Assembly (NCBI GenBank): GCA_018697195.1
Contig: CM031879.1
Span: forward strand, 21,438,494-21,502,493
Length of the DNA: 64,000 bases
Origin: Certhia americana
Taxonomy: Eukaryota; Chordata; Aves; Passeriformes; Certhiidae
Direction: 5' to 3'
Shown here: in pieces, positions 1 to 10,917 of the stretch
Layout of the letters: the number at the start of each line of letters is the position of its first letter
Numbering within the stretch: position 1 is the stretch's first letter
Position numbers and translations under genes: made by a program
The notes under the pieces: model-generated
What the model was told of the DNA's origin: nothing
Seen by the model: the letters and a program-made list of their open reading frames with translations, nothing else
Databases searched by the model: none

Positions 1-2394
1 AACAGTCAGCAGAATCATTTGTCATTCCATAGCCACATTCAAAAAGAAAAAGAAGATAAAACAGAGGAAGATTTGATCTACTCAAACAGAATAGAAAAAG
101 GTGTAGCTTTACTGAGGTCTCTGAACACAAGTCTGCTTACAGCTAACAAGGCTGAGCTGAGCTACTCTGCTCTTGTTAAAGAAAAAAGAAAAACTGTTAT
201 ATTTCTGAGTTAGGAGTATTCAGAGATCATTTGCCATTTCAGACCTCTTATGAATTGTTCTGATCTTTTCCCTTGAAATTCAAAATATTATAATAAAATC
301 TTCCTTCTGAAAATAGCACTGCAACATAGATATTTGACATATCCCTGGTGAATCAAAAATTCAGATGAGTGCATTCATCAGCTAGTGCATTCCCTGTACT
401 ATTTTGTTATTAAAACCAAAAAAAATGGGGAAAAAACCCACAAAAACTTGTCCTTTAAATAATTAAAACAATAAAAATATTATCATCCCTTTGTAATTAT
501 TGATACAAGATTGCTAAAATCTAAGGTGCCATCAATAAATGTAAAAAAGTATGTTCTTCATACCAGAGGGAGCTTCCTGGTGCCCATCATGTTGTCTCAG
601 AATTAATTCCAGAAGTAAGACATTCCTTTAATTAACTATACCAATTGGGAATTTGTTCTCTTCAAAAACATTTCTGATCCCATAAAATGCAGATGATCTT
701 TGTTGATTCTTCTTTTATCTTGTTGCAACCCAACAGACCTCAGCTGAGGCTTCTGTATGGTGCAATCCTGACTAGACCAGAATGAAGAGAGGGACAAGGT
801 GGCAGCAGTCCATCATCACCAGTGTTGTTATAGCTTACACACATGAAACTGTCTCCAAACCCCAATCGCCCCAGGCTTTAGCATCACTTAAAACCACAGG
901 AGGTCCAACAGTCTGTGTTGCTGTTGGCGTGTTCTGGCTTTTGTCTGAGGGAATTTTCAGTTTGTTGTTGGCCATTAACATCTGTCTAACCTTTAAGGAG
1001 AGACTAACCTTTAAGTTATTGAGCCGCTATAAGATGCAGTGCTTATTTTTTCTAAATTGTTGGCAGATCTGAAATAGATGCCAAGTCACAATTGATATAA
1101 CAAGATGATGACACTTCTCCAGAGCATTCTCAAACAGTATATTCAAAGTTCAAATTGTTTAATGGAAAAATTAATGCAATAATTTTGACTCATGTATCTT
1201 CACTTGTAAATCATGAAGTCATTAACCTTAGAAAAGACAACCTGTTGTTACTCATCATGTTCATTTGAAGGGCTTGATACTGCAATAACACAATACTTCA
1301 CAGTATGAAATGTTTGAGTGCCCCAGTGAAACCTAATAAATACAACCTTTTAATACACTTTACAACTTTAATACACTTAATACAATATTTTGTAAAGAAC
1401 AAAGGCAATGTGGAAAGATATATAAAAGAAAATAGGGCCAAAACCTCCCAGGTAATGTTAAACATAAAAAAATGGAAGGTGCTGATGGTGAACTTTGTCC
1501 CTGCATTGCAACACAAACAAGATATGAAAAAGGAAGGGAATGTAGGCAAAAAGAACATCTTGGCACAAAACAAGAAGTTAAATCAAATAGCTAGGGAGTA
1601 TAGACAATATACTATAAGTGTAAGTATTCTCTTGTGGCTGAGCAAAACAGGCATGAAGAGAAATATGATTCAGTAGCCAGAGTATACAGTTTGTCATAGA
1701 ATGATCTTCTATTACAGTAAGTAGTGAGAACTTTGGCCAGAAAATTTTGGTCATAAGAACTAAGTCTCATAATTATAATGTAGATTTTACCTTAATTCTT
1801 ATCAGGTAAAACTCCTTTTTACCGAAGATGCCTAATCACAGTGCAGGTTTTTTATTTCAGTTGCTTTCTAAATGATGAACTAATTTTTAATGTGTTTTGT
1901 CTGCCAATAGTTATTGATTTATATATTCAAAAAAGACTAAATAATTTCCAAATGAAATAGTTAGAAGAATAACACAAAAGAAATTAGAAGGTTTTTCAGT
2001 AAGTGGATGGATAAGAAAACCAACTTGAATCCTGTAAACAATTTAGGGACTCATAACAGCATCCTGAAGGATAATTTCAGAATTAAATGACTGGAATAGG
2101 GTTAAAAATAAAAAAAGTTAAAAGAAAATTAGCAAATTAGTGCAGGAATAGTTGTCTTATTACATACAAAAATGTCAAAGGTGGAAGTAACTGTACTTCA
2201 CACTGGTCTGAGGGGAAACAAAGCTCTGAAACTGAATGAAAATGTTACTTTTTATCTCCCCTACTCATCAACTGTCAGCATTATCTTACTTCATGCTTAT
2301 AAGCTATACTCATATTCATAAAGTTATACTGGTTATACATTAAGCTGAAACAAAATCTTGAGTAGCAAGTTCTAGAGGACACAGAATACTATTT
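1..2394. other. AT-rich unique DNA, no supported gene
   Basis: I see no recognisable repeat or gene here. Open frames at 19-213, 782-1072 and 1305-1676 lack convincing splice sites, family motifs or a promoter. The 1305-1676 frame is rich in Lys and Asn, as expected from purine-rich AT sequence. A decamer, taatacactt, recurs three times between about 1350 and 1383. Confidence 0.6.
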
Positions 2395-2500
2395 AAACTT
2401 ACTGGCCCAGATCAGTAACTGGCATATATCACTGAAGTTCTGCTTAAATCAACACAACTTAGGTGTCTGACTCAGATTTCCAGAGGGAAATGATCATATA
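2395..2500. repeat. Ancient amniote interspersed repeat relic
   Basis: The stretch 'ctggcccagatcagtaactg' followed by 'tcactgaag' resembles an old repeat common in turtles, crocodilians and birds, whose consensus reads roughly 'cagatcctcagctggtgtaaat...gctccattgaagtcaatgg'. The following 'aggtgtctgactcagatttc' fits its other common module. Both matches are recalled family patterns and the copy is heavily diverged, so the exact family is not assigned. Confidence 0.4.
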
Positions 2501-3439
2501 TCTATGAATATCAGCCTGACATTGTCTCCTGGTTTATAGGAAAGGTCTATAATTGAGCACACTCCCAATTTAGATATTTTAAATTTTCTGAGATACTGTC
2601 TCAAGTTAAAAGTACATCTGTTACTATCTATAATAGACACTTGGCAAACTTATCTCAACAAAAATAGCAGATTCAATATTTCATGGGAAATGATGGTTTG
2701 CAGCAGTTCAAGGCAGGATAACCCCTACAGTATTCAATCCCATAGTAGAAGAGATTAGTTTGTTCAAAACTATTTTGTAAGTTTCATTACAGGTTAATTA
2801 TCTGCAATAACCATAAACAGGCCTTATTTTAAATTATTTTTTTCACAATATTTGGTGCTATACCAGCACTAATCTTCCACGCTAGCTCTGATTTCATTTG
2901 TCTATGTGTCTTAGTCAAATAATGTATGAAAAAATAACTCTAATAATATATAAAGTATAACCATCACCCATTGTCATCCAAACAGACTGGATTTTTGTCT
3001 CCACATCTCTTATCACCAACAGATTAATAGAATGCACTTCACATAATATATGGGGAGTGTGAGGTGTAAATTAAGCCAGCATTGTATACATAGGTCCTTC
3101 TCTTGGCAGTTCCCAAATCTTTTGTTGACACCCTTGGCCTAATACTTCCTCTGCATTGTAAAGCCCAGTGAGAATCTGAAAGTCCCTTTGTAGGGTTAAA
3201 GCCGTAGGATTTTTTGTTACATTAGCCAGCTGTACCACACAGTTCTGCTTTGGCAATGTAATTTAGCATTATGCTAACTATAAATAAATTCAGAAAAAAA
3301 AAGACCTTCCCCAGTGTCCTTCAGTGATTTCACTAAATTTCAACCAGAGCCTCAGAGAGCTTTCTCCAGCCCAGCACTGGCTTGGTAACAATATTGTAAT
3401 AATTGTGCATTTGGAAACATTATGTTATTCTTGCAAGTG
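2501..3439. other. Unique DNA, nothing recognised
   Basis: No repeat signature or supported exon. A 61-codon minus-strand frame at 3071-3256 has fairly ordinary protein-like composition, but it has no good acceptor or donor and no recognised motif. Confidence 0.5.
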
Positions 3440-3665
3440 ACTTTCTACATTTTTAAGCACCCATGAAATGAGATTAGAGACATAATGAAGACTACTCTCT
3501 TCAATGGAGTAGGATGCAAAATAAATATCGATTTGGCGTATTGCAGTGCCGTGCATGCAGTGTACCTCAGTCTGGCAAATACCTGGAACACCTTTAAAGC
3601 AGAACTGCCTGCTCTGCTAACACAAACATTTTGTTTTCGGCCAGCTTAAGTGCGTGGTATCAACA
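3440..3665. promoter_or_regulatory. Candidate conserved noncoding element (CpG-retaining block)
   Basis: Five CpG dinucleotides, including an ATCGAT palindrome near 3528-3533, lie between 3529 and 3652 in a region where CpG is otherwise very rare. The block has balanced composition, no repeat signature and no open frame that explains it. CpG retention can reflect selective constraint or lack of germline methylation. This is inference from one sequence only. Confidence 0.25.
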
Positions 3666-5539
3666 TTGGTAAGTCCACACATCTGAAAACCTGGAAATAC
3701 AGCCTATGTCTGTTTATCAGGGCACCAGTCCTGGTCAGGGCAGGATGAGTAAGGCTGTAAGTCAAGGACATTCTGGGCTGGTGAGAGAACAGCAGAACAC
3801 CTAGAACCCTGGAGCCAAGAGCCGATGAATTGCTGTTGGTCTCCCTGGACAAGAAAAAATGGACTCTCCATTTCCTGTAAAAGTTTAAGATCTTTGAAGG
3901 AGTTTCTAATTTGACACATGAAGTAATTCAATAAATGTTTCCAAATTTCATCAAAATTTTATACCCCAGAAGTATGAAACAAAAGCAGATGTTAATTCTT
4001 AAACAGAAAGTCTTGGTCTGGAAATTCATGGTTTTGATATAAATTCCTGTACTTTGCCTGTTAAAATACACAAAACATAACCACTGATACATCTGTGTTC
4101 AAAATAAAAGTGAAAGGCAAGCAAATAAAAAAGAACTATAAAATTCGATGTGTCAAGGTGATAAAATGGAAAGACAAAATCAGAAGTTAAAGAACAAATA
4201 TTCACAGTTTATAAAACATAATAGAGGTATATCATAAAACATCCATTTTACCCTATTTTCTGCAATTTCATGTGTTTATGGTGGCAATAAATATTATTTG
4301 TATTCTAATTATTATAGTGCCTCAGAGATACAATTTCATAACAGCATGGGTGATATTTAGCTATGAATTTGTTACATATTTATTTCTTTTAATGGCAGCG
4401 ACTTTGATCTTTCTTCTTGTTCATGGCTTGGAAATTTTACTCCTAAACAATTACTGTGTAGCATTCATCATTTCCTTTTATTTCACTCATATTTATATAT
4501 GATTGGTCTCTTAGGAGTGAAGGATATTTCTACTGGAATGTGCGCCATGGATATATACTATTATTTATGTATTCTTTTTACTGTGAAACTGTCATTAGTA
4601 AATTTCTAATTCAAAATTGCTTCCAGTTTCGATTTCCAGGTTGTTTCCTCAATATCATTAGGATTAACATAAAAATAAAAAGTAATCCATTTAGTACAGT
4701 TAAAATGGTTTACAACTATGTCAAGAGAATGATAAAATAAAAATATAAATCCTACTCTATATTGTAGGAAAATATATAGAATTGTATAAAAATGTGGAGA
4801 GTGCTTCAAAGGCAACTCAGAGCAATGACATACTCAGAATCTGATGAAATTCCACTGCAGCAAAAGCTCATTTATACTTTTGAAAAAGTTTCACCTTTGT
4901 GAATGTCACAGAGAACCTAAATCTGCTCTTTTTTCCTGTTTTCCTGTTTATGAATGTGTTAACTTCAAGCAGTTGTACTGACTTCCTACTTCCCTTGAGA
5001 AATTCTCTCCAAAATTGCCTCATTCCTCCCATATTCAGCTGTCTCCTAAATATCTCCATATCATCTCCTATTTGCTACCCAGCTGCTCAATTTTTGGAAA
5101 TCCTGCCAGCTTCATAATATGCTTTGTTTCTGTGGACATGTGTTGCATTTCACTTTTGCTTTTCTTTCCATACAACTGCATTCATTTGCTCTTCGATGTT
5201 CTCAGGACTGCTTATACTGAAAATGGTAAATTCTAATAGGTATTTTTCATTCTACCTTGTTTTGCCTTGTAAAATCTATGGGTGTTCATGTCTGATGATG
5301 GCAGTCTCTGACTTACATATCAGTGTTTTCGAGAATATCATGATCAGTTTCTGTAAGATAGGACTTAGCATACTTGAGGAAATCACATGAATTCAGTGGA
5401 TAGCTCAAACAATTTCTGAAAGCTTGAAAATACTGCCATAAGCTTAACAAATACATTGATCATAGCAATCACTAACAAAGCTGTTGATCAACAGTATATT
5501 TTCTTCTATGCTGAACATAAAACCCCACTAGCTATATGC
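3666..5539. other. AT-rich unique DNA, nothing recognised
   Basis: The only open frames are short and in AT-rich or pyrimidine-rich sequence (for example 4272-4502 and 4899-5390), with hydrophobic Phe/Ile/Leu-rich translations typical of noncoding T-rich DNA. No repeat family was recognised. Confidence 0.55.
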
Positions 5540-5581
5540 ATGAAAAAAAATGAAAGGGCCAAAGCCTAGCTAAAGCTTAAT

Positions 5582-7555
5582 GTGGCTGCTGCAGTTAAAG
5601 ACAATAAAAAATGTTTATATAAATACATTAGTAACAAAAGGAGGACTGAGGATAATCTTTCTCATTTATTGGATTCAGGGGAAAACATAGTCACACAAGA
5701 TGAGAAAAAGCAGGGGTACTTAATCACTTCTTTGCCCCAGTTTTTAATAAGCAGAATAGTGTTTCTCAGGATACCCAGTCCCCTGAGCTGGGAGACAGGG
5801 ACAGGAAGCAGATTGATCCATAATACACTATAATCCAAGGGGAAATAGTCAGTGACCTGCTGCACTGTTTACCTGCATGAATCTCAGGTCAAATGGGATG
5901 CACCTAAGGGCACTGAGGGAGGGCTCAGAAGAGGTCACTGAGACTCTTTCAGTCATTTGCTAGAGATCCCAACTGACTTGAAATTCGAAAATGTAACACA
6001 TACCTAAAAGAAGGGTGGGAAAGGATCTGGGGAACTGCAGGACTTTCAGCTTAACTCACAGGACCAGGGAAGGTCATGGAACAGATTAACTTGAGTGCCA
6101 TGACGCAGCACATGTGGAACAACCAGGGGATCAGGCCCAGGCAGCAAGATTTTAGGAAAGGCAAATCCTGCTTTACTGACCTGATCTCCTTCTCTGATGA
6201 GGTGACCTGTGTAGCAAATGAGGGTAAGGCTTGTCATCTAAGGTGGATGTTGTCTATCTGGACCTTAGAAAAGCTTTTGGCACTGGTTCCTGCAGCATTC
6301 TCCTGGCTGCTCAAGGCTTTGATGAGTAGGTTGAGGAGTAAATTTAGTGCAGGTAGCTCAGTTTGCAAGCTACAGTGTGAGCTAAAAGTTGAGCTTAGGA
6401 GGGCCCGAGCCTGTGCCCCAAGACCCAGACCCAGACCCAGGTTGTGAACTGCCAACCCTGTTGTGCAAAGGGTACAGGGACCAGTGGCACTAGCCAGGTG
6501 GCAGGAGCCATGACTCCAGAGTTTCTGCACTTAGACTGTAAGAGTAAAAAAGCCCAGGGGTTCCTTTGTTTGTGGTCCCTCCCAGAAGCACCCTGCTCAC
6601 GCTGTTATTTAGTTATTGCATCAAGATTTAATTATTTTAAGGAAAGACATGTCTAGGATTCTGCATGGGAAGCCTGAGCTCAAGTCAATAAGAAAATCTG
6701 GTCTGTCTGTATGAGATGTAGCTGTGAACGGGCCTCAGTGCCAGCTCAGGTGGTGCAAGTGTGACTACTAGAGTGAATGCACTTCACTGAGTAAAAATCC
6801 GGCTGGGTGGCTAGGTCCAGGGATTTGTTGGGAATGGAGTTACATTCAGCTGTCAGACAGTCACATGAGATGTTCCTCAGGGATAAGTACTGCGTCCAGT
6901 CCTGTTTAATATCTTTACCAATGATCTGTATGAGGGGTTGAAGGTGCTTTCAGTAACAGGCTGGGAGGGAGTGCTATCTGCTGGAGAGTAGCAAGGCTCT
7001 GCAAAGGGATCGGGACAGGTTGGATCAATGGACCAAGTGTGAGGTATGAGGCTGTATGATGTTCAACAAGGCCAAGTGCCAGGTTCAGTACTTGGGTCTC
7101 AGCATTCTTGGGTCTCAACATTCCCAGGAAGTGCAACAGACTGGGAGCAGAGCAACTGGAAAACTGCCCAGCAGGAAAGGACCTGGGGATACTGGTTGTC
7201 AGTGGCTGAATATGAGTCAGTGTGTGCCCAGGTTGCCAAGAAGGTCAATGGCATCCTGGCTTGTATCAGAAATATTGTGGCCACCAGTACCATGTAAATG
7301 ATCATCCCTCTGTACTCAGCACTGGAGAGACCAAATCTCAGATTCTTTTTTTTTGGTTTTGGCCCCTACTGCAAGAATGAAATGAAGATGCTGGAACACA
7401 TCCAGAGAAGGGCAAAGATGCTGGTGAAGGATCTGGAGCACAAGCATGATGAGGAGCAGTTGAGGGAGCTGGGATTGTTTAGCCTGGAGAAACGGAGGGT
7501 CAGGGGGAACCTCATGGCTCTCTACAATTACATGAAAGGAGGTTTAGACAGCTAA
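5582..7555 (+). pseudogene. CR1 ORF2 (endonuclease/reverse transcriptase) remnant
   Basis: This is the coding part of the CR1 above. It encoded the polyprotein that copies CR1 RNA into DNA at the target site. The endonuclease domain is absent (5' truncation). RT segments survive in at least three frames at 5582-5833, 6076-6330, 6795-6950 and 7046-7555. The central RT segment, which should carry the stretch leading to 'VVYLDFSKAFDTV', is garbled around 6235-6300: 'YLDL..AF' survives only out of frame as 'ctggaccttagaaaagctttt'. The insertion then breaks the frame completely. No functional product is possible. Confidence 0.85.
6345..6794. mobile_element. Non-CR1 insertion inside the CR1
   Basis: CR1 similarity stops near 6340-6375 and resumes at about 6795 with 'ggctgggtggctaggtccag'. 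The DNA between them is GC-richer at its left end, contains a short (AGACCC)n run at 6421-6439 and does not match CR1. The segment 'ccagagtttctgcacttaga' (6518 onward) loosely resembles part of the LTR at 36113-37047 ('gcagagtctgttgcactaga'), so an old LTR fragment is possible. I could not define terminal repeats or a target-site duplication. Confidence 0.5.
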
Positions 7556-7842
7556 TGGTTGGTCTCTTCTCCCAGTTAAGATGCAATAGTACAGGAAGAA
7601 ATGACCTCAAGTTGCGCCAGGGAATATTAGGAAAATATTTCTTTGCTGAAAGTGTTGTCAAACATTTGAAGAAGCTGCCCAGGGAAGTGGTTGAGTTATC
7701 ATCCTGGGAGGTATTTCAAAGCTGCATAGATGGTATTTAGGGACATAGTTCAGTGGTGGGCTTGGCCATCATAGACTTACAGTTGGATTTGATGATTTTA
7801 TATAACTTTTCCAATCTAAATGACTCTGTGAGTCTATCTAGG

Positions 7843-10658
7843 TGAGAAACATTCTGTGTTTATTAAAGGATTTCAGTGAAAATACCAAAAGTCTAGATTA
7901 ACAGGACAGATGAGAATCTAGAAAATTGTATTTAAGTTCAGAGTTTTTGTTGTTTGTTGGAAGAATTATTGCATGGATCATTTATTGGATTATCAGCCTT
8001 TTTACCAAGTTTTATTTCCTAGGCATTCCTGCTTACTTCAGAGATAGGCTATATTCAGCATGATAGCTCTGAATGTGCAGGATGGGATATTAATTTCTGT
8101 GCAAGGTCTTCTGCCTTCTATAAAGAAGAATAAATTATGTGTGAGAAAAAATTTATGACTTTATGTGAAAGTCAGAATTAAGCAAAGTGTTTTGTGATGG
8201 ATGTTTTGAGGACAGCTAAGAACCAGTTTTCCAGTTTTCCTTTTCTTAGACTTTACCACAGTAATTTAATAATATGTTACTTTAATGAGCAGAAATGTTC
8301 TGAATCACATGGAAATAGAATGAGTAGTGACAGTTAGCATTCTTTTCAGTACATAAAGCCACCATGGATATTAAGCCATTTTCTGGAATAAAAAACATAA
8401 TCTGCAAAATATGTAAATTATTCTTTGCTGTGTGAATTAGTGATCGGCTTACAAAAAAAGCTTGAAATTTTAATGGAATAATCCTACATATAGAATTTTA
8501 CAAGCTGAGAAAGGCTTAACCTTTACAATTTAATTTTCAAGAAACTGGATGAAATTCTCCTTGGGATATAGAAAATAATTTTCAGAGACTCACAATGAAT
8601 TTTCAAGGTAGTTTGCTATCCTGATTGCTTCTGAATTTTTTAACTCAAGAAATTCTAACAATTCAGAAAGTTCAGTGACCCAACTATTCTATTTAAAGTA
8701 CACTTCAAAAATATTGGAATATGACTCGTAACAAATTAGCATGAGTACCAGAATTGATACTTAAATGCATCCAATCTCTTTTTTCATGTTTAAACCTCTT
8801 GTAAATGTTAGCGTTTGGCTAAGGAGATGACTTTCCATGAGTGTCTTCACTACAGCAAGGTGGGTCACTTTCTCTGGCAAAATCTCTTCAAGGTGTCAAA
8901 ATTCCAAGAGAGCACAGGTTAAAATCCCATGATAGCGTGGGTGTTTAATTACTTCAAAGGAGCAGTGCCTGCTAACTAAATGAGGAGAAAAGAAAATAGT
9001 TGGATGTATTCTGTCTTGATTAACATGCTCTGAGATGAGTTTTGCTTGGAGTGTTCTTCCAGAGCCTTACTGATAAAAACCCATTTATTCGCTGTTATCC
9101 CACACAAATCTGAATCTTGTAGAGACCTTGGAGAAGTTCCCTAATGACACAGAGTTGGGGTTACTATCTACAGACACAACAGTAACAGCCAGACTGACCC
9201 AGGTTTTCTGCAGGATAAAGCCAAAATTACTATTTGACTGACTCAAGGAATATGTAGAATAGATTTTCTATATAACTATCAGTGTTTATATCAAATCAGT
9301 ATAGAATTAGAGTTCTATTGAGAGCTGATAGACTCTCATTTTTCCTATATCATGGCGAGACTGAACCACCAAATCCCCAAAGCATACCTTTTACAGGACA
9401 AAGCCACACACATTTTATAGCCCCAAAACAAAGTAAAAGTGACATCCTCTTCAGTTGTGTCAGACTGATGCAGGAGTTTAAGCCTCTGAAAACATGCCAG
9501 CTAAAGAAACTAGATTCTCTCAAAAAAAATAATTCTGAAATCTTTGAAAGCAATAGAACCCCAAAAAGTGCAATACTGTGACAAATTACCAGGTGCCAAA
9601 TACAAACAGTTTTTCCTGTATCCTTCATTACTCACTGCAATGAGCAACGACATAATCAGTCAGCTAGACAAATAAACATTAAGAATAGAATGACCTTAGG
9701 GAAGCTTTAAGAAAGTTAGTATTTTATGACAGCTTGCTCGTTTAATATTCTAGAACACCTACAAGATCATAGTAATTTATATTAATTGACTCATTTCCGT
9801 GGCATCTTTCTGAAGGCAATCATGTGATTTTAGGCTATGATTAAATCAAGTAGCGTACACAAGCAGATATTCTTAACCAACACCAAATAAATGGCCCTTA
9901 TGTTATATTCTGAGCTGTTGCAGATAACAGAGGAGAAGCTGGCATGGAAATATCCTGGCTACCCAAAGACTGAACATTTTCAGAAATTACTAAAATATCA
10001 ATGATTAGTCTAGTCATTCAGGTTTTGGGACACCAGTGATTGCACTTATTTTCCCATCCAGATCTACAACAGCCATATAAATGCCTAAAAGTAAGTACAG
10101 ATCTGGATACATGTGCTCAAAGCAGCCCACATCTTTCAAAAAAATCAGCAGCTTTATTCTGCTTTTAAAAAAAATCTCTGATGATATTCTAAGGTATTTC
10201 TAACATGAGTGCAATACATAAATCTGTTTCATATTTAGAATACAAAGTGACAGTTGTAAAGTCATCATTTAATAGGATTAATTACATTTTTTAAAATGCA
10301 GATGACATCATCTAAAATCTTAGAAATTATAATGTTGACTTTGTGTGATTTGCGTGCCTGGCATAGAATGAAAAGGATAGATGTTTCAAGATTTGTATTG
10401 GTGACTCCACAAGCCATGTTAACTCTAACACCTAAGTTCTGTACATTGAAGGGTATTGACACGAAAATGTAATCAAAGAACTCTATAGAAAAATATAGTG
10501 TTCCTTTGGGATTTTATTTTCCCCCTTTTTCAAGTATTCCAAGCCTGTTTCTGTGGTATGCATAAATCAACAGTTTAATTGATTTACTTCAAGTGCTGTA
10601 ACAAGCTGGTCTTGGTAAGATAGTACCACTTATCTAATGACAAATGCTCTTGCACTTA
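7843..10658. other. Unique AT-rich DNA; weak enhancer-like block at 9745-10080
   Basis: No gene or dated repeat was recognised. The 99-codon frame at 9282-9581 has no supporting signals. The part from 9745 to 10080 has even base composition and several CpGs in an otherwise CpG-poor area, and could be a conserved noncoding element, but the support is weak. Confidence 0.4.
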
Positions 10659-10697
10659 TTTATATATGTATATATATGTGTATATATATATATATAA
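10659..10697. repeat. (TA)n microsatellite with TG interruptions
   Basis: A run of TATATATG/TATATATA units of about 38 bp. Confidence 0.9.
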
Positions 10698-10875
10698 ACA
10701 GGGCTGATGAGGACCTAGAAAAATATGGTTTCTTTACTAGTAAGATAAAAATTCTTCCCTCTCCAAAATAAAAGAAGCAGAATATAGAATTCAACTTAGT
10801 ATACTTTCTGAAAGCCTAGCAACTTTGAGGCTGAAACACGTCCTGAGTAGAGGCAGACTTCACAGAATGCTGTGA

Positions 10876-10917
10876 AGCTTGTACTGTTCATGTAGCTTGT
10901 GCTGTTCATGTAGCTTG
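10876..10917. repeat. 18-bp tandem duplication
   Basis: The unit 'agcttgtactgttcatgt' is followed directly by 'agcttgtgctgttcatgt' and a partial third copy 'agcttg'. A local slippage or duplication event. Confidence 0.85.

Larger units (their letters stand above)
5540..7842 (+). mobile_element. CR1 LINE, 5'-truncated, decayed ORF2, interrupted by ~0.45 kb of other DNA
   Basis: This is a non-LTR retrotransposon of the CR1 family. The linker before the reverse transcriptase (RT) starts near 5540, with a CR1-typical 'AVKDNKKCLYKYISNKRR' at about 5586-5645. The RT N-terminal motifs follow at 6076-6230, seen as 'MEQI...GIRP...FRKGKSC...LISFSDEV...EGKA'. The palm continues from about 6795 with 'aggtccagggatttg...tgttcctcagggataagtactg' and then 'FNIFTNDLYE'. 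The C-terminal thumb region (7040-7555) includes the '[24 protein letters not shown]' equivalent. The element ends with a CR1-type 3' terminus at 7790-7840. Several frameshifts and stops make it inactive. A 16-bp tandem duplication at 7091-7122 is one of the lesions. The 5' truncation is normal for LINE insertion. Confidence 0.9.

Noticed and set aside
1305..1676. 123-codon plus-strand frame, Lys/Asn-rich
   Set aside because: The composition follows from purine-rich AT sequence. The opposite strand is also open, and there is no promoter, splice or motif support.
9282..9581. 99-codon plus-strand frame
   Set aside because: No start context, splice sites or recognisable motif. It is overlapped by a 92-codon frame on the other strand.
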